Origin: Streptomyces cellostaticus
Lineage (GTDB): Bacteria > Actinomycetota > Actinomycetes > Streptomycetales > Streptomycetaceae
Direction of reading: 5' to 3'
Assembly (NCBI RefSeq): GCF_001513965.1
Contig: NZ_KQ948019.1
Coordinates: 62,001-126,000 of the forward strand
Length of the DNA: 64,000 bases
Part shown: in pieces, positions 54,359-63,458 of the stretch
How the letters are laid out: every line of letters begins with the position of its first letter
Numbering within the stretch: the stretch's first letter is position 1
Position numbers and translations under genes: made by a program
The notes under the pieces: generated by a model
What the model was told of the DNA's origin: nothing
Databases searched by the model: none
What the model saw: the letters and a program-made list of their open reading frames with translations, nothing else

Positions 54359-55840
54359 GTGACGCCTGAACCCCAACACCTGACCGGTACAGACCCCGCC
54401 CCCAGCCCGCCGCCGGGCTGCCCGGCGCACGGCCCGGGCCCCGGGGGACTGCACCGGCTCTACGGCCCCGACGCGGCCGACCTGGGCGACCTCTACGAGC
54501 GCCTGCGGGAGGAGCACGGCCCCGTGGCGCCCGTGCTGCTGCACGACGACGTACCGATGTGGGTGGTCCTCGGGCACGCCGAGAACCTGCACCTGGTGCG
54601 CAGCCCCTCCCAGTACGCCCGCGACAGCCGGATCTGGACCCCGCTGCAGGAGGGCATGGTCAAACCCGACCACCCGCTCATGCCGCACATCGCCTGGCAG
54701 CCCATCTGCTCGCACGCCGAGGGCGACGAGCACCAGCGGCTGCGCGCGGCCGTCACCGGCGCCATGTCGACCATCGACCACCGCAACATGCGCCGCCACA
54801 TCGGCCGCTACACCCAGGAACTGGTCAACGATTTCTGCGAACGCGGCCGGGCCGACCTGGTCTCCCAGTTCGCCGAGCACCTGCCGATGGCCGTCATGTG
54901 CGAGCTGCTCGGCATGCCCGAGGAGTACAACGACCGGATGGTGCAGGCCGCCCGTGACGCGCTCAAGGGCACCGAGACCGCCATCCAGAGCCATGCCTAC
55001 GTGATGGACGCGCTGAGCCGGCTCACCACCCGCCGCCGCGCCCGGCCCGACGACGACTTCACCAGTCACCTCATCACCCACCCCGCGGGACTGACCGACG
55101 ACGAGGTCCGCGAACACCTGCGCCTCGTCCTGTTCGCGGCCTACGAGGCCACCGCCAACCTGCTCGCCAACGCGCTGCGCATGGTCCTCACCGAGCCGGG
55201 CTTCCGCGCCAAGCTCAACGGGGGCCAGATGACCGTGCCGGAGGCGATCGAACAGTCCCTGTGGGACGAGCCGCCGTTCAGCACGGTGCTCGGCTACTTC
55301 GCCAAGCAGGACACCGAGCTGGGCGGCCAGCGCATCCGCAAGGGCGACGGGCTGCTCTTCGCGCCCGCCCCGGGCAACGTGGACCCACGCGTCCGCCCGG
55401 ACCTGTCCGCCAACATGCAGGGCAACCGCTCGCACCTCGCCTTCGGCGGCGGCCCGCACGAGTGCCCCGGCCAGGACATCGGCCGTGCCATCGCCGACGT
55501 CGGCGTGGACGCCCTGCTGATGCGGCTCTCGGACATCCAGCTGGACTGCCCCGAGGAGGACCTGAGCTGGCGGTCGTCCATCGCCTCCCGCCACCTGGTG
55601 GCCCTGCCGGTACGCTTCGAACCCAAGCCCCAGCAGGACGTGCAGCGTCCGCCCAGCCCCTCACCCATCCCGTCGCAGCGCGCCACCTGGCAGGTCGGCA
55701 GCCTGCGCACGGACCCGGCACCCGCCGCCGAGCCCCGGCCGACGGCCCCGCCGCCCGCTCCCGAGCCCGCCGTCGCACCGCAGCCGGCCCGCCGCGCGAA
55801 CCTGTGGCAGCGCATGCTGCGCTGGTGGCGCGGCGACTGA
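54359..55840 (+). CDS. Cytochrome P450, CYP157-like (conservon fifth gene)
   Basis: Heme monooxygenase-like protein of 493 residues. The heme-binding loop is FGGGPHECPGQ with C369 as thiolate ligand. The K-helix position, where nearly all P450s have ExxR, reads E298-Q-S-L-W302, the substitution described for the CYP157 family. The I-helix reads LFAAYEATANLLAN rather than AGxDT. A Pro/Ala-rich tail ends in LWQRMLRWWRGD, an amphipathic basic/aromatic segment that may touch the membrane. GTG 54359 follows GGAG by 8 bases. P450 genes are a common last gene of conservons; the substrate is unknown. Confidence 0.9.
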   Translation: MTPEPQHLTGTDPAPSPPPGCPAHGPGPGGLHRLYGPDAADLGDLYERLREEHGPVAPVLLHDDVPMWVVLGHAENLHLVRSPSQYARDSRIWTPLQEGMVKPDHPLMPHIAWQPICSHAEGDEHQRLRAAVTGAMSTIDHRNMRRHIGRYTQELVNDFCERGRADLVSQFAEHLPMAVMCELLGMPEEYNDRMVQAARDALKGTETAIQSHAYVMDALSRLTTRRRARPDDDFTSHLITHPAGLTDDEVREHLRLVLFAAYEATANLLANALRMVLTEPGFRAKLNGGQMTVPEAIEQSLWDEPPFSTVLGYFAKQDTELGGQRIRKGDGLLFAPAPGNVDPRVRPDLSANMQGNRSHLAFGGGPHECPGQDIGRAIADVGVDALLMRLSDIQLDCPEEDLSWRSSIASRHLVALPVRFEPKPQQDVQRPPSPSPIPSQRATWQVGSLRTDPAPAAEPRPTAPPPAPEPAVAPQPARRANLWQRMLRWWRGD

Positions 55841-55857
55841 GCTCAGGAGCGGCGCCG

Positions 55858-56811
55858 CTACGGCTCCTGGTCGGCCCACTGTGCCGGGGCCGACCAGGCC
55901 GACAGCGTCCGCCCGCTGACGAACGAGTGCTCCGCCCCCGTGACCGGATCGGTGAACTCCAGCCTTCGCGCGAGCAGTTGCAGCGGATGCCGGAAGTCAC
56001 CGGCCGCCGCGGGGGCGGTCACCTCCGGATACAGCGGGTCGCCGAGGATGGGCACGCCCAGTGCGTTCAGATGCACCCGCAGCTGATGGGTCTGCCCGGT
56101 CTCGGGGACGAGCCGGTACCGGCCCAGCCCGGCCCCGTGTTCGGCCAGCTCCACCCGCGTCACCGCGTTCGGCTCGCCCTCGACCTCCCGGGCGGCCGGC
56201 ACCCCGCGCTCCTTCACGATCCGGCTGCGCAGGGTCCGGGGCAGGGCGAGCGCGGGATCGTACGGCGCGACGGCCTCGTACTCCTTGTGCACCCGCCGGT
56301 CCCTGAACAGCGTCTGGTACGCCCCGCGCTCCTCGGGCCGCACCGTGAACAGCACGAGACCGGCGGTGAGCCGGTCCAGCCGGTGGGCGGCGGTCAGCGC
56401 CGGAAGGTCCAGCTCGCGGCGGAGCCGCGCCAGCGCGGTCTGGGCGACATGCGTGCCGCGCGGGGTCGTCGCGAGGAAGTGCGGCTTGTCGGCCACGACG
56501 ATGTGCGCGTCCCGGTGGACCACCTCCACCGGGAACGGCACCGCAACCTCGTCGGGCAGCTCCCGGTGGAACCACACGAACAGGCCCGGCTCGTACGGTG
56601 CGTCCGGCGCCACCGCCCGCCCGTCGGCCGCCACGACCAGTCCCGCGTCGAACATCCCCGCGACCACGCCGGGCCCGGCCCCCGTCAGCCGCTCCACGAG
56701 ATGCTCCCGCACGGTGGCCCACCCCCCGCCGAACGGCAGCCGTACCCGCACCGGGTCGACGCCGTGGCGCTGGGGAAGGGGGGCGGGCGGGGGTGGCGTA
56801 CGGCGTCTCAT
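55858..56811 (-). CDS. RluA-family pseudouridine synthase
   Basis: RNA pseudouridine synthase of 317 residues. The catalytic aspartate lies in AAHRLDRLTAGLVLF (HRLD motif); other conserved parts are DKPHFLATTPRG and ETGQTHQLRVHLNALGVPILGDPLY. There is no S4 domain at the N-terminus. The target RNA cannot be told from sequence. ATG 56811 has TATTCT 8 bases upstream and no clear ribosome binding site, suggesting a leaderless or nearly leaderless transcript. It is divergent from the GNAT gene. Confidence 0.88.
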   Translation of the reverse strand: MRRRTPPPPAPLPQRHGVDPVRVRLPFGGGWATVREHLVERLTGAGPGVVAGMFDAGLVVAADGRAVAPDAPYEPGLFVWFHRELPDEVAVPFPVEVVHRDAHIVVADKPHFLATTPRGTHVAQTALARLRRELDLPALTAAHRLDRLTAGLVLFTVRPEERGAYQTLFRDRRVHKEYEAVAPYDPALALPRTLRSRIVKERGVPAAREVEGEPNAVTRVELAEHGAGLGRYRLVPETGQTHQLRVHLNALGVPILGDPLYPEVTAPAAAGDFRHPLQLLARRLEFTDPVTGAEHSFVSGRTLSAWSAPAQWADQEP

Positions 56812-56820
56812 CGCCACCCA

Positions 56821-56828
56821 GAATACGG
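56821..56828. promoter_or_regulatory. Overlapping divergent -10 boxes (RluA-type gene and GNAT gene)
   Basis: Leftward TATTCT (complement of 56820-56825) overlaps rightward TACGGT (56823-56828). Only one polymerase could use this spot at a time, which would couple the two genes inversely. Confidence 0.35.
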
Positions 56829-56865
56829 TTGGGCCCAGTGCCCGGCCCTTGACAGGATGCGGATC

Positions 56866-57447
56866 ATGCCTTTCCTCACCCGCCCGGTACTGACCGCCGG
56901 AGCCCTCGCCCGCACCCCGCAGCCCAGCCTCCCGACCGGTGACGGCCTGGTCCTGCGCCCCTGGCGGGCCGGGGACGCGCCCGCCGTCCACGCCGCCTTC
57001 CAGGACCCGGTCCTGCACCAGTGGCACATCAGGTCCTGCGCCTCGGAGGAGGAGGCCGCCGGCTGGATCGAGGAGTGGCAGAACTCCTGGGAGGGCGAGA
57101 GCAACGCCCAGTGGGCCGTCGTGGACGAGGACACGGACGAGCTGCTGGGCCGGGCCGCCCTGCGCCAGATTCTGCTCGGCGACGGCACGGCCGAGGTCGC
57201 GTACTGGACGGTGCGAGAGGCCCGGGGCCGGGGGGTCGCGGCCCGCGCCGCGACGACCCTGGCCCGCTGGGCCTTCGAGGAGATCGGCCTGCACCGCCTC
57301 GAACTCCTGCACGCCACCGCCAACGAGGCGTCCTGCCGCGTCGCCACCAAGTGCGGCTTCGCCCTGGAGGGCACCAAGCGCAGCGCCCTCCTGCACCCGG
57401 ACGGCTGGCACGACATGCACCTCCACGCGCGCGTGCGCGGAGACTGA
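56866..57447 (+). CDS. GNAT-family N-acetyltransferase (RimJ/RimL-like)
   Basis: Acetyl-CoA-dependent acetyltransferase of 193 residues. Motif A is AEVAYWTVREARGRGVAARAATTLARWAF with the acetyl-CoA loop RGRGVA; the RimJ-type ending LHRLELLHATANEASCRVATKCGFALEGTKR follows. Substrate unknown (protein N-terminus, amino acid or small amine). ATG 56866 was preferred over ATG 56857 because of AGGA spacing. Confidence 0.85.
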   Translation: MPFLTRPVLTAGALARTPQPSLPTGDGLVLRPWRAGDAPAVHAAFQDPVLHQWHIRSCASEEEAAGWIEEWQNSWEGESNAQWAVVDEDTDELLGRAALRQILLGDGTAEVAYWTVREARGRGVAARAATTLARWAFEEIGLHRLELLHATANEASCRVATKCGFALEGTKRSALLHPDGWHDMHLHARVRGD

Positions 57448-57526
57448 CCGGAACTCCGGGCCCGGGCGGGCCGCTTGGCCGATGAGATGATGAAGGGCCG
57501 AACTCTCTCGCCCCGAGGTGAAGGCC

Positions 57527-58465
57527 ATGCCGCCCTACGAGCTTGCGGACCGACTCGTCATCGGCGTCGCCTCCAGCGCTCTGTTCGATCTGGAGGAGTC
57601 GGACGCGGTGTTCCGGGAGCAGGGGGAGGAGGCCTACCGGGCCTACCAGGAAGAGAATCTGGACCACACGCTCCGCCCCGGGGTCGCGTTCGCGTTCATC
57701 CAGCGGCTGCTGTCGCTGAACGACCTCGGCGACCCCGGGGATCCCCTCGTCGAGGTCATCATCCTCTCGCGCAACGACCCCGACACCGGCCTGCGGGTCA
57801 TGCGGTCCATCCAGGCCCACGACCTGCCGATCACCCGGGCCGTCTTCATGCAGGGGCGTTCCCCCTACACGTTCATGACCGCCCTCAACATGTCGCTGTT
57901 CCTGTCGGCGAACGGGGCCGATGTGCGCGAGGCCGTCGCCGCGGGCCTGCCCGCGGGGCACGTTCTCGGCTCGCCGTACGCGGACGACCTCGCCGACCGG
58001 GATCTGCGCATCGCCTTCGACTTTGACGGCGTCCTGGCCGGCGACGCCTCGGAGCAGGTGTACCAGTCGGGCGGTCTGGAGGAGTTCCGCGCCCATGAGG
58101 CCCGCAATGCCGCGACCCCGCACGATCCCGGACCGCTGCGCGACTTCCTGGCCAGCGTGAACCGGATACAACGCCGCGAGGAGCAGCGGCGGCGGGACGA
58201 CCCCGACTACAAGATCCGGGTGCACGTCTCCATCGTGACCGCGCGCAGCGCGCCGACGCACGAGCGTGCCGTGACGAGCCTGAAGAAGTGGGGCGTCACC
58301 GTCAATGACGCCTTCTTCCTCGGCGGCATCGAGAAGGGTGCCGTCATGAAGGTGCTGAACCCGCACATCTTCTTCGACGACCAGGTGACCCACCTGGAGC
58401 GCACGTCCCGGACCACCCCCAGCGTGCACGTCCCGTTCGGCAAGATCAACGAGACGGCGCCCTGA
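57527..58465 (+). CDS. 5'-nucleotidase (cytosolic NT5C1-like)
   Basis: HAD-fold 5'-nucleotidase of 312 residues related to the cytosolic type I family of animals. Seen are VIGVASSALFDLEESDAVF at the N-terminus, IILSRNDPDTGLRVM, and the nucleophile motif IAFDFDGVLAGD around residue 165; FFDDQ near the C-terminus completes the metal site. It should dephosphorylate nucleoside monophosphates. ATG 57527 follows GAGGTGAAGG; an in-frame GTG at 57518 overlaps that site. Convergent with the siderophore-interacting protein gene, 11 bases apart. Confidence 0.85.
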   Translation: MPPYELADRLVIGVASSALFDLEESDAVFREQGEEAYRAYQEENLDHTLRPGVAFAFIQRLLSLNDLGDPGDPLVEVIILSRNDPDTGLRVMRSIQAHDLPITRAVFMQGRSPYTFMTALNMSLFLSANGADVREAVAAGLPAGHVLGSPYADDLADRDLRIAFDFDGVLAGDASEQVYQSGGLEEFRAHEARNAATPHDPGPLRDFLASVNRIQRREEQRRRDDPDYKIRVHVSIVTARSAPTHERAVTSLKKWGVTVNDAFFLGGIEKGAVMKVLNPHIFFDDQVTHLERTSRTTPSVHVPFGKINETAP

Positions 58466-58476
58466 GCGAGGCGGTC

Positions 58477-59325
58477 CTAGGCGGCCGCGGCCCCGCCGCT
58501 CTCCTGCTCGGCCTCGATGCGGGCGTTCCACTCCCGCTTGGCGGCCTGCCAGCCGTCCTCGTTGTGGCCGAGGCGCCAGTAGCCGGAGATCGAGAGGTCC
58601 TCGCGCGGGATCTGGAGTTCGACCCGCAGCAGCCGGCGCAGCTCCTTCACGAAGGAGGCCTCACCGTGCACGAACGCGTGCAGCCGGCCCTGAGGGAACT
58701 CCAGCGCGTGCACGGCATCCAGCAGGGCCTCGCCCACCGGCCGGTCCCCGCGGTGCAGCCAGACGACCTCCGCATCGGAGTCGATCTTCTGCTCCTCCCC
58801 GGGGCCCGACACCTCCACGAAGGCGTGCGCCCGGGCACCGGCGGGCAGCGACTCCAGGGCGCGGGCGATCGCGGGCAGCGCGCTCTCGTCACCGGCGAGC
58901 AGATGCCAGTCGGCGCTCGGGTCGGGCGCGTACGCACCCCCGGGACCCATGAAGAGCACGGTCTCCCCGGGCTGCACCCGGGCGGCCCACGGCCCGGCCA
59001 GACCCTCGTCGCCGTGGATCACGAAGTCCAGGGTCAGCTCGCGGTGTTCGGGATTCCAGGCGCGCACCGTGTAGGTCCGTGTGACCGGCCACTGCTCACG
59101 GGGGAACTCCGCCCGGATCCGCTCCAGGTCGAAGGGCTCCGGGTAGGTCACCCCCGGAGGGCCGAACAGGAGCTTCACATAGTGGTCGGTGCAGGTGTCC
59201 GCCGCGAAACCGGTGAGTCCCTCGCCACCGAGCACCACGCGCTGCATGTGCGGGGTGAGCCGTTCGGTGCGCACCACCTGCGCGGTACGGGGCTTGCGCG
59301 GCGCTCGTCCCGGACGCTCTGCCAT
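58477..59325 (-). CDS. Siderophore-interacting protein (FAD-dependent ferric reductase)
   Basis: Flavoprotein of 282 residues of the ViuB/YqjH family, which reduces ferric siderophores in the cytosol to release iron. The FAD-binding RTYTVRAW motif and DFVIHGDEGLAGPWA, then WHLLAGDESALPAIARAL for NAD(P)H contact, and the C-terminal SISGYWRLGHNEDGW are typical. ATG 59325 follows AGGAGG by 5 bases. An iron box lies 22 bases upstream, so expression should rise under iron limitation. No siderophore biosynthesis or uptake genes are in the window. Confidence 0.92.
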   Translation of the reverse strand: MAERPGRAPRKPRTAQVVRTERLTPHMQRVVLGGEGLTGFAADTCTDHYVKLLFGPPGVTYPEPFDLERIRAEFPREQWPVTRTYTVRAWNPEHRELTLDFVIHGDEGLAGPWAARVQPGETVLFMGPGGAYAPDPSADWHLLAGDESALPAIARALESLPAGARAHAFVEVSGPGEEQKIDSDAEVVWLHRGDRPVGEALLDAVHALEFPQGRLHAFVHGEASFVKELRRLLRVELQIPREDLSISGYWRLGHNEDGWQAAKREWNARIEAEQESGGAAAA

Positions 59326-59346
59326 CACGGCCTCCTGCTGCATTGG

Positions 59347-59365
59347 TTAGGTTTACCTAAGTTAG
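59347..59365. promoter_or_regulatory. DtxR/IdeR-type iron box
   Basis: TTAGGTTTACCTAAGTTAG contains the TTAGG-tta-CCTAA dyad and agrees at 13 of 19 positions with the recalled TTAGGTTAGGCTAACCTAA consensus. It lies over the presumed promoter of the siderophore-interacting protein gene. Confidence 0.7.
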
Positions 59366-59436
59366 CACCTCTCTTCGGTTAACAGGGGCTCCATGAAGGC
59401 TTGATGGACGCGTTTTGCCGGAATATTCCGTCGGAG

Positions 59437-60357
59437 TCACTCACCGAGCGTCGTCAGCAGCCGTTGCAGGGAGCCGCCCAGCCCCCAGCGCGCCGACAGC
59501 GCCTCGAGTCCCGCCGGATCGCGCGGGACGTGCGGCAGCGCGAGGTCGACGTCCGGCAGCGGCACGTCGTCCGCCACCCGCACCACCTTCGGCGCGACGG
59601 CGACGTACGGCCGGGCCTCGTCCAGCCGTTTGCGCTGCGACGGGGTGAGCTTGGCCCTCGGATCCTCGACCGCCGCCATGATGCCGGCCAGGTCGCCGAA
59701 CTCGGCCAGCAGCTTGGCGGCCGTCTTCTCGCCGATACCGGCCACGCCCGGCAGACCGTCGCTCGGATCGCCGCGCAGCAGTGCCAGATCCGCGTACCCC
59801 CGGCCGTCGACCCCGTACTTCTCGCGCAGCACCGCCTCGTCGGTCAGCTGCAGCGTGCCGACACCCTTGAGCGGGTACAGCACACGGATCCCGCGCTCGT
59901 CGTCCACCAGCTGATAGAGGTCGCGGTCGCCGGTGACGATGTCCACCGGGCCCTTGGCGCGCGCGGTGAACGTGCCGATCACATCGTCGGCCTCGTACCC
60001 CTCGACCCCGACCCGGGCGATGCCGGCCGCGTCCAGTACGGCCTCGATGACCGGCACCTGCGGGGAGAGCGTGTCCGGCACCTGCTCCTCGTCCGGGCCG
60101 CCCTCGTGCTCCACCGCGACCCGGTGCGCCTTGTAGGTGGGGATGAGGTCCACCCGCCACTGCGGCCGCCAGTCGGCGTCCATACAGGCCACCAGCTGCT
60201 GTGGCCGGTGGTCCTTGACCAGCCGGTCGATGAAGTCCAGCAGCCCCCGCACGGCGTTCACCGGCGAGCCGTCCGGCGCCTTCACGGAGTCCGGCACGCC
60301 GAAATAGGCACGGAAGTACAGCGAGGCGGTGTCGAGAAGCATGAGTCGTCCGGTCAC
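59437..60357 (-). CDS. 5'-3' exonuclease / FEN-like nuclease
   Basis: Stand-alone protein of 306 residues like the nuclease domain of DNA polymerase I. The acidic metal-binding residues are in LMLLDTASLYFRAYFG, YEADDVIGTF and DIVTGDRDLYQLVDD; the helix-hairpin-helix LRGDPSDGLPGVAGIGEKTAAKLLAEFG binds DNA. GTG 60357 is the most likely start, giving TGRLMLLDTA; a GTG at 60390 adds 11 residues and neither has a strong ribosome binding site. It may process Okazaki or repair flaps. Confidence 0.88.
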   Translation of the reverse strand: MTGRLMLLDTASLYFRAYFGVPDSVKAPDGSPVNAVRGLLDFIDRLVKDHRPQQLVACMDADWRPQWRVDLIPTYKAHRVAVEHEGGPDEEQVPDTLSPQVPVIEAVLDAAGIARVGVEGYEADDVIGTFTARAKGPVDIVTGDRDLYQLVDDERGIRVLYPLKGVGTLQLTDEAVLREKYGVDGRGYADLALLRGDPSDGLPGVAGIGEKTAAKLLAEFGDLAGIMAAVEDPRAKLTPSQRKRLDEARPYVAVAPKVVRVADDVPLPDVDLALPHVPRDPAGLEALSARWGLGGSLQRLLTTLGE

Positions 60358-60496
60358 GCTCGCATCATGCCGTACGGCACTGACAGTCACCTGCCGTCAC
60401 GGACCTGCCCCTGTGAGCTGGGCCACTTAAAAGTTTGACCAAGACGCTTCTGGAAAGGCGCGGCCTCTGTCCTGTCCACCGCGACGAGAGGTACGT

Positions 60497-61570
60497 GTGT
60501 CATCCAGGCTTCAGGCCGAGCACCTGTTCAAGGTGTTCGGCAGACGACCGGACCAGGCAGTGGAACGGCTGCGGCAGGGCGCCGACCGTGAGGAGCTGCG
60601 CGCCGACGGCACCACCGCCGCCGTGATCGACGCCTCCTTCGCCGTCGAGGCCGGCGAGATCTTCGTCGTCATGGGCCTGTCCGGCTCCGGCAAGTCCACC
60701 CTGCTGCGCATGCTCAACGGCCTTCTGGAGCCGACCGCGGGCCAGGTCCGCTTCGACGGCCAGGACCTGACCGCGCTCACCGACCGCGCACTGCGCGAGC
60801 TGCGCTCGAAGAAGATCAGCATGGTCTTCCAGCACTTCGCGCTCTTCCCGCACCGCAGCGTCCGCGACAACGCCGCCTACGGCCTGGACGTGCAGGGCGT
60901 GCCCCGCGCCGAGCGCGAGCGCCGCGCCGACGAGGCGCTCGCCCTGTGCGGGCTGGCCGGCTGGGAGGACTCCTGGCCCGACGAGCTGTCCGGCGGCATG
61001 CAGCAGCGCGTGGGCCTCGCCCGCGCCCTCGCCACCGACGCCGACCTGCTCCTGATGGACGAGTCGTTCAGCGCCCTGGACCCGCTGATCCGCCGCGACA
61101 TGCAGGACCAGCTCCTGGAACTGCAGAAGACCCTGAAGAAGACCATCGTCGTCATCACCCACGACCTCAACGAGGCCATGCGCCTGGGCGACCGCATCGC
61201 CGTCATGCGTGACGGCCGCATCGTGCAGACCGGCACCGCCGAGGACATCCTGCTGCGCCCCGCGAACGACTACGTCGCCTCCTTCATCCAGGACGTCGAC
61301 CGCTCCCGCGTGCTGACCGCCGCCGCCGTGATGGACACCGAGGTCAGCGGCGACGAGGCGAACTGCGGCTGCGAAACGGCCACCCCGGACACGCCGTTCG
61401 CCGAGCTGTGCGCGATCAGCGCCCGCCTGACCCACCCGGTCGCCGTCCTCGACGCCGACCGCGCGCTCGTCGGCGTCGTCCCCCGGCAGCGGCTCGTCGG
61501 TTTCCTCGGCGACGAACAGGGCGAACCGGCGGCGTGCGAGAACGGCGGGAAGGTGATCGCCCGTGCCTAG
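60497..61570 (+). CDS. Glycine betaine/proline-type ABC transporter ATPase
   Basis: ATP-binding subunit of 357 residues, ProV/OpuAA type. Walker A MGLSGSGKST, Q-loop VFQHFALFPHRS, signature ELSGGMQQRVGLARAL, Walker B LLLMDESFSALD and switch H in VITHDLNEAM are intact. The C-terminus has a CBS-like regulatory region (from about 275) with a cysteine cluster NCGCE. Proteins of this type import compatible solutes under osmotic stress. GTG 60497 overlaps nothing upstream; the downstream gene starts 8 bases before its end. Confidence 0.9.
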   Translation: MSSRLQAEHLFKVFGRRPDQAVERLRQGADREELRADGTTAAVIDASFAVEAGEIFVVMGLSGSGKSTLLRMLNGLLEPTAGQVRFDGQDLTALTDRALRELRSKKISMVFQHFALFPHRSVRDNAAYGLDVQGVPRAERERRADEALALCGLAGWEDSWPDELSGGMQQRVGLARALATDADLLLMDESFSALDPLIRRDMQDQLLELQKTLKKTIVVITHDLNEAMRLGDRIAVMRDGRIVQTGTAEDILLRPANDYVASFIQDVDRSRVLTAAAVMDTEVSGDEANCGCETATPDTPFAELCAISARLTHPVAVLDADRALVGVVPRQRLVGFLGDEQGEPAACENGGKVIARA

Positions 61571-63377
61571 GCTGCACCTCGGTGACTGGGTCGACTCCGG
61601 CGTCGACTGGCTGGTCGCCCACCTGTCCTGGCTGTTCGACGCGATCCGCGCGGTCGTGGAGGGCATGTACGACGGCATCGACGCGGTCCTGACCGCCCCC
61701 GAGCCGCTCCTGCTGGCCGGCATCCTCGCGGTGGCCGCCTGGTGGCTGCGCGGCCTGGTCGCGGGCGTTCTCGCCTTCGCCGGGTTCGCGCTGGTCGACT
61801 CGCTCGACCTGTGGGACCGGGCCATGTCCACGCTGGCCCTGGTCCTCGTCGCCACCGTGATCGCCCTGGTGATCTCGGTCCCGCTGGGCATCTGGGCCGC
61901 CCGCTCCAAGGCGGTCAGCGCCGCCGTGCGGCCGGTCCTGGACCTGCTCCAGACGATGCCCTCGATGGTCCTGCTGATCCCGGCCATCCTCTTCTTCGGC
62001 CTGGGCACCGCCGCCGGTGTCATCGCCACCCTCATCTTCGCGCTCGCCCCCGGCGTCCGCATGACCGAGCTGGGCATCCGCCAGGTCGACGCCGAACTGG
62101 TCGAGGCCGCCGAGGCGTTCGGCACCACCCCGCGCGACATCCTGCTGCGCGTCCAGCTGCCGCTCGCCCTGCCGACCATCATGGCCGGCGTCAACCAGGT
62201 GATCATGCTGGGCCTGTCCATGGTCGTCATCGCCGGCATGGTCGGCACCGGAGGCCTGGGCGGCGCGGTCAACGAGGCCATCGGCCGCCTCGACATCGGC
62301 TTCGGCTTCGAGGCGGGCGTCGGCATCGTCGTCCTCGCCATCTACCTGGACCGCATGACCGGCGCCCTCGGCACCCAGCTGTCCCCGCTGGGCCGCAGGG
62401 CCGCCGCGAAGGCCCGGACGACCGCGTGGTCGTACCGCCTGCGCCCTCAGGTCGCCGTCGTCGGCGTGGTCGTCCTCGCGCTCGTCGCGGGCGGCATGGG
62501 CATCTTCGGCTCCTCCGCCGGCACCTCCCAGGCCGCTGCCACGAACGTCGGCAAGGGCAAGGAGATCAAGATCGGCTACATCCCCTGGGACGAGGGCATC
62601 GCCTCCACCTTCCTCTGGAAGGAACTGCTGGAGGAGCGCGGCTTCAAGGTCACCACCACCCAGTACGCGGCCGGCCCCCTGTACACCGGCCTCGCCACCG
62701 GCCAGCTCGACTTCCAGACCGACTCCTGGCTACCGACCACGCACGCCGAGTACTGGACGAAGTACGGCAAGCAGCTCGACGACCTCGGCAAGTGGTACGG
62801 ACCCACCTCCCTGGAGCTGAGCGTCCCCTCCTATGTCAAGGACGTGAACTCCCTGGCGGACCTGAAGGACCACGCCTCCGAGTTCGGCGGGAAGATCGTC
62901 GGCATCGAGCCCAGCGCCGGCATGATGGGCCTGCTCAAGAAAAAGGTCCTCAAGGAGTACGGCCTCGAGGGCACGTACGACGTGGTCGACGGCTCCACGC
63001 CCGCGATGCTCGCCGAGCTGAAGCGTGCCTACGCCCGGAAGCAGCCGGTCGTCGTCACGCTCTGGTCGCCGCACTGGGCGTACAGCGACTACGGCCTGAA
63101 GAAGCTCAAGGACCCCCGGGGCGCCTGGGGCAAGGGCGACGGCGTGCACACCCTCGCCCGCAAGGGCTTCGCCTCCGACAACCCCCGGGCCGCCCAGTGG
63201 CTGAAGGACTTCTCGATGACCGAGAAGCAGCTCACCGGCCTGGAGGCGCAGATCCAGAAGTCCGGCAAGGGCAGGGAGCAGGACGCGGTCCGCACCTGGC
63301 TGAAGCAGCACCCGGGCCTGGTCGACACCTGGGCGCCGGTCGCCCGGGAGGGCGCCAAGAGCCGGGCGGCCGGGTGA
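61563..63377 (+). CDS. Glycine betaine-type ABC transporter, fused permease and binding protein
   Basis: Single polypeptide of 604 residues. Residues about 45-285 are a permease with about six helices and the EAA-type loop ELVEAAEAFGTTPRDILLRVQLPLALPTIMAGV. A further helix near 295-320 is followed by an OpuAC-like substrate-binding domain (about 335-595, EIKIGYIPWDEGIASTFLWKELLEERGF). Aromatic residues for betaine binding are plentiful (SPHWAYSDYGL). Fusion of the two functions keeps the receptor at the membrane. The GTG start overlaps the ATPase gene by 8 bases; a hairpin terminator follows. Confidence 0.9.
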   Translation: MPRLHLGDWVDSGVDWLVAHLSWLFDAIRAVVEGMYDGIDAVLTAPEPLLLAGILAVAAWWLRGLVAGVLAFAGFALVDSLDLWDRAMSTLALVLVATVIALVISVPLGIWAARSKAVSAAVRPVLDLLQTMPSMVLLIPAILFFGLGTAAGVIATLIFALAPGVRMTELGIRQVDAELVEAAEAFGTTPRDILLRVQLPLALPTIMAGVNQVIMLGLSMVVIAGMVGTGGLGGAVNEAIGRLDIGFGFEAGVGIVVLAIYLDRMTGALGTQLSPLGRRAAAKARTTAWSYRLRPQVAVVGVVVLALVAGGMGIFGSSAGTSQAAATNVGKGKEIKIGYIPWDEGIASTFLWKELLEERGFKVTTTQYAAGPLYTGLATGQLDFQTDSWLPTTHAEYWTKYGKQLDDLGKWYGPTSLELSVPSYVKDVNSLADLKDHASEFGGKIVGIEPSAGMMGLLKKKVLKEYGLEGTYDVVDGSTPAMLAELKRAYARKQPVVVTLWSPHWAYSDYGLKKLKDPRGAWGKGDGVHTLARKGFASDNPRAAQWLKDFSMTEKQLTGLEAQIQKSGKGREQDAVRTWLKQHPGLVDTWAPVAREGAKSRAAG

Positions 63378-63400
63378 CCTGACCGGCCCGGACCGCCACC

Positions 63401-63458
63401 CGAGGGGTGGGCATCGCCGTACGACCGTCCGCCGGCGTGGGGCGCTGCCCACCCCTCG
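63401..63458 (+). terminator. Terminator of the betaine-type transporter operon
   Basis: CGAGGGGTGGGCA (63401-63413) pairs perfectly with TGCCCACCCCTCG (63446-63458), 13 bp, across a 32-base loop. Confidence 0.65.

Noticed and set aside
56850..56855. TTGACA before the GNAT gene
   Set aside because: It lies about 10 bases before the start codon, so its -10 would fall inside the gene.
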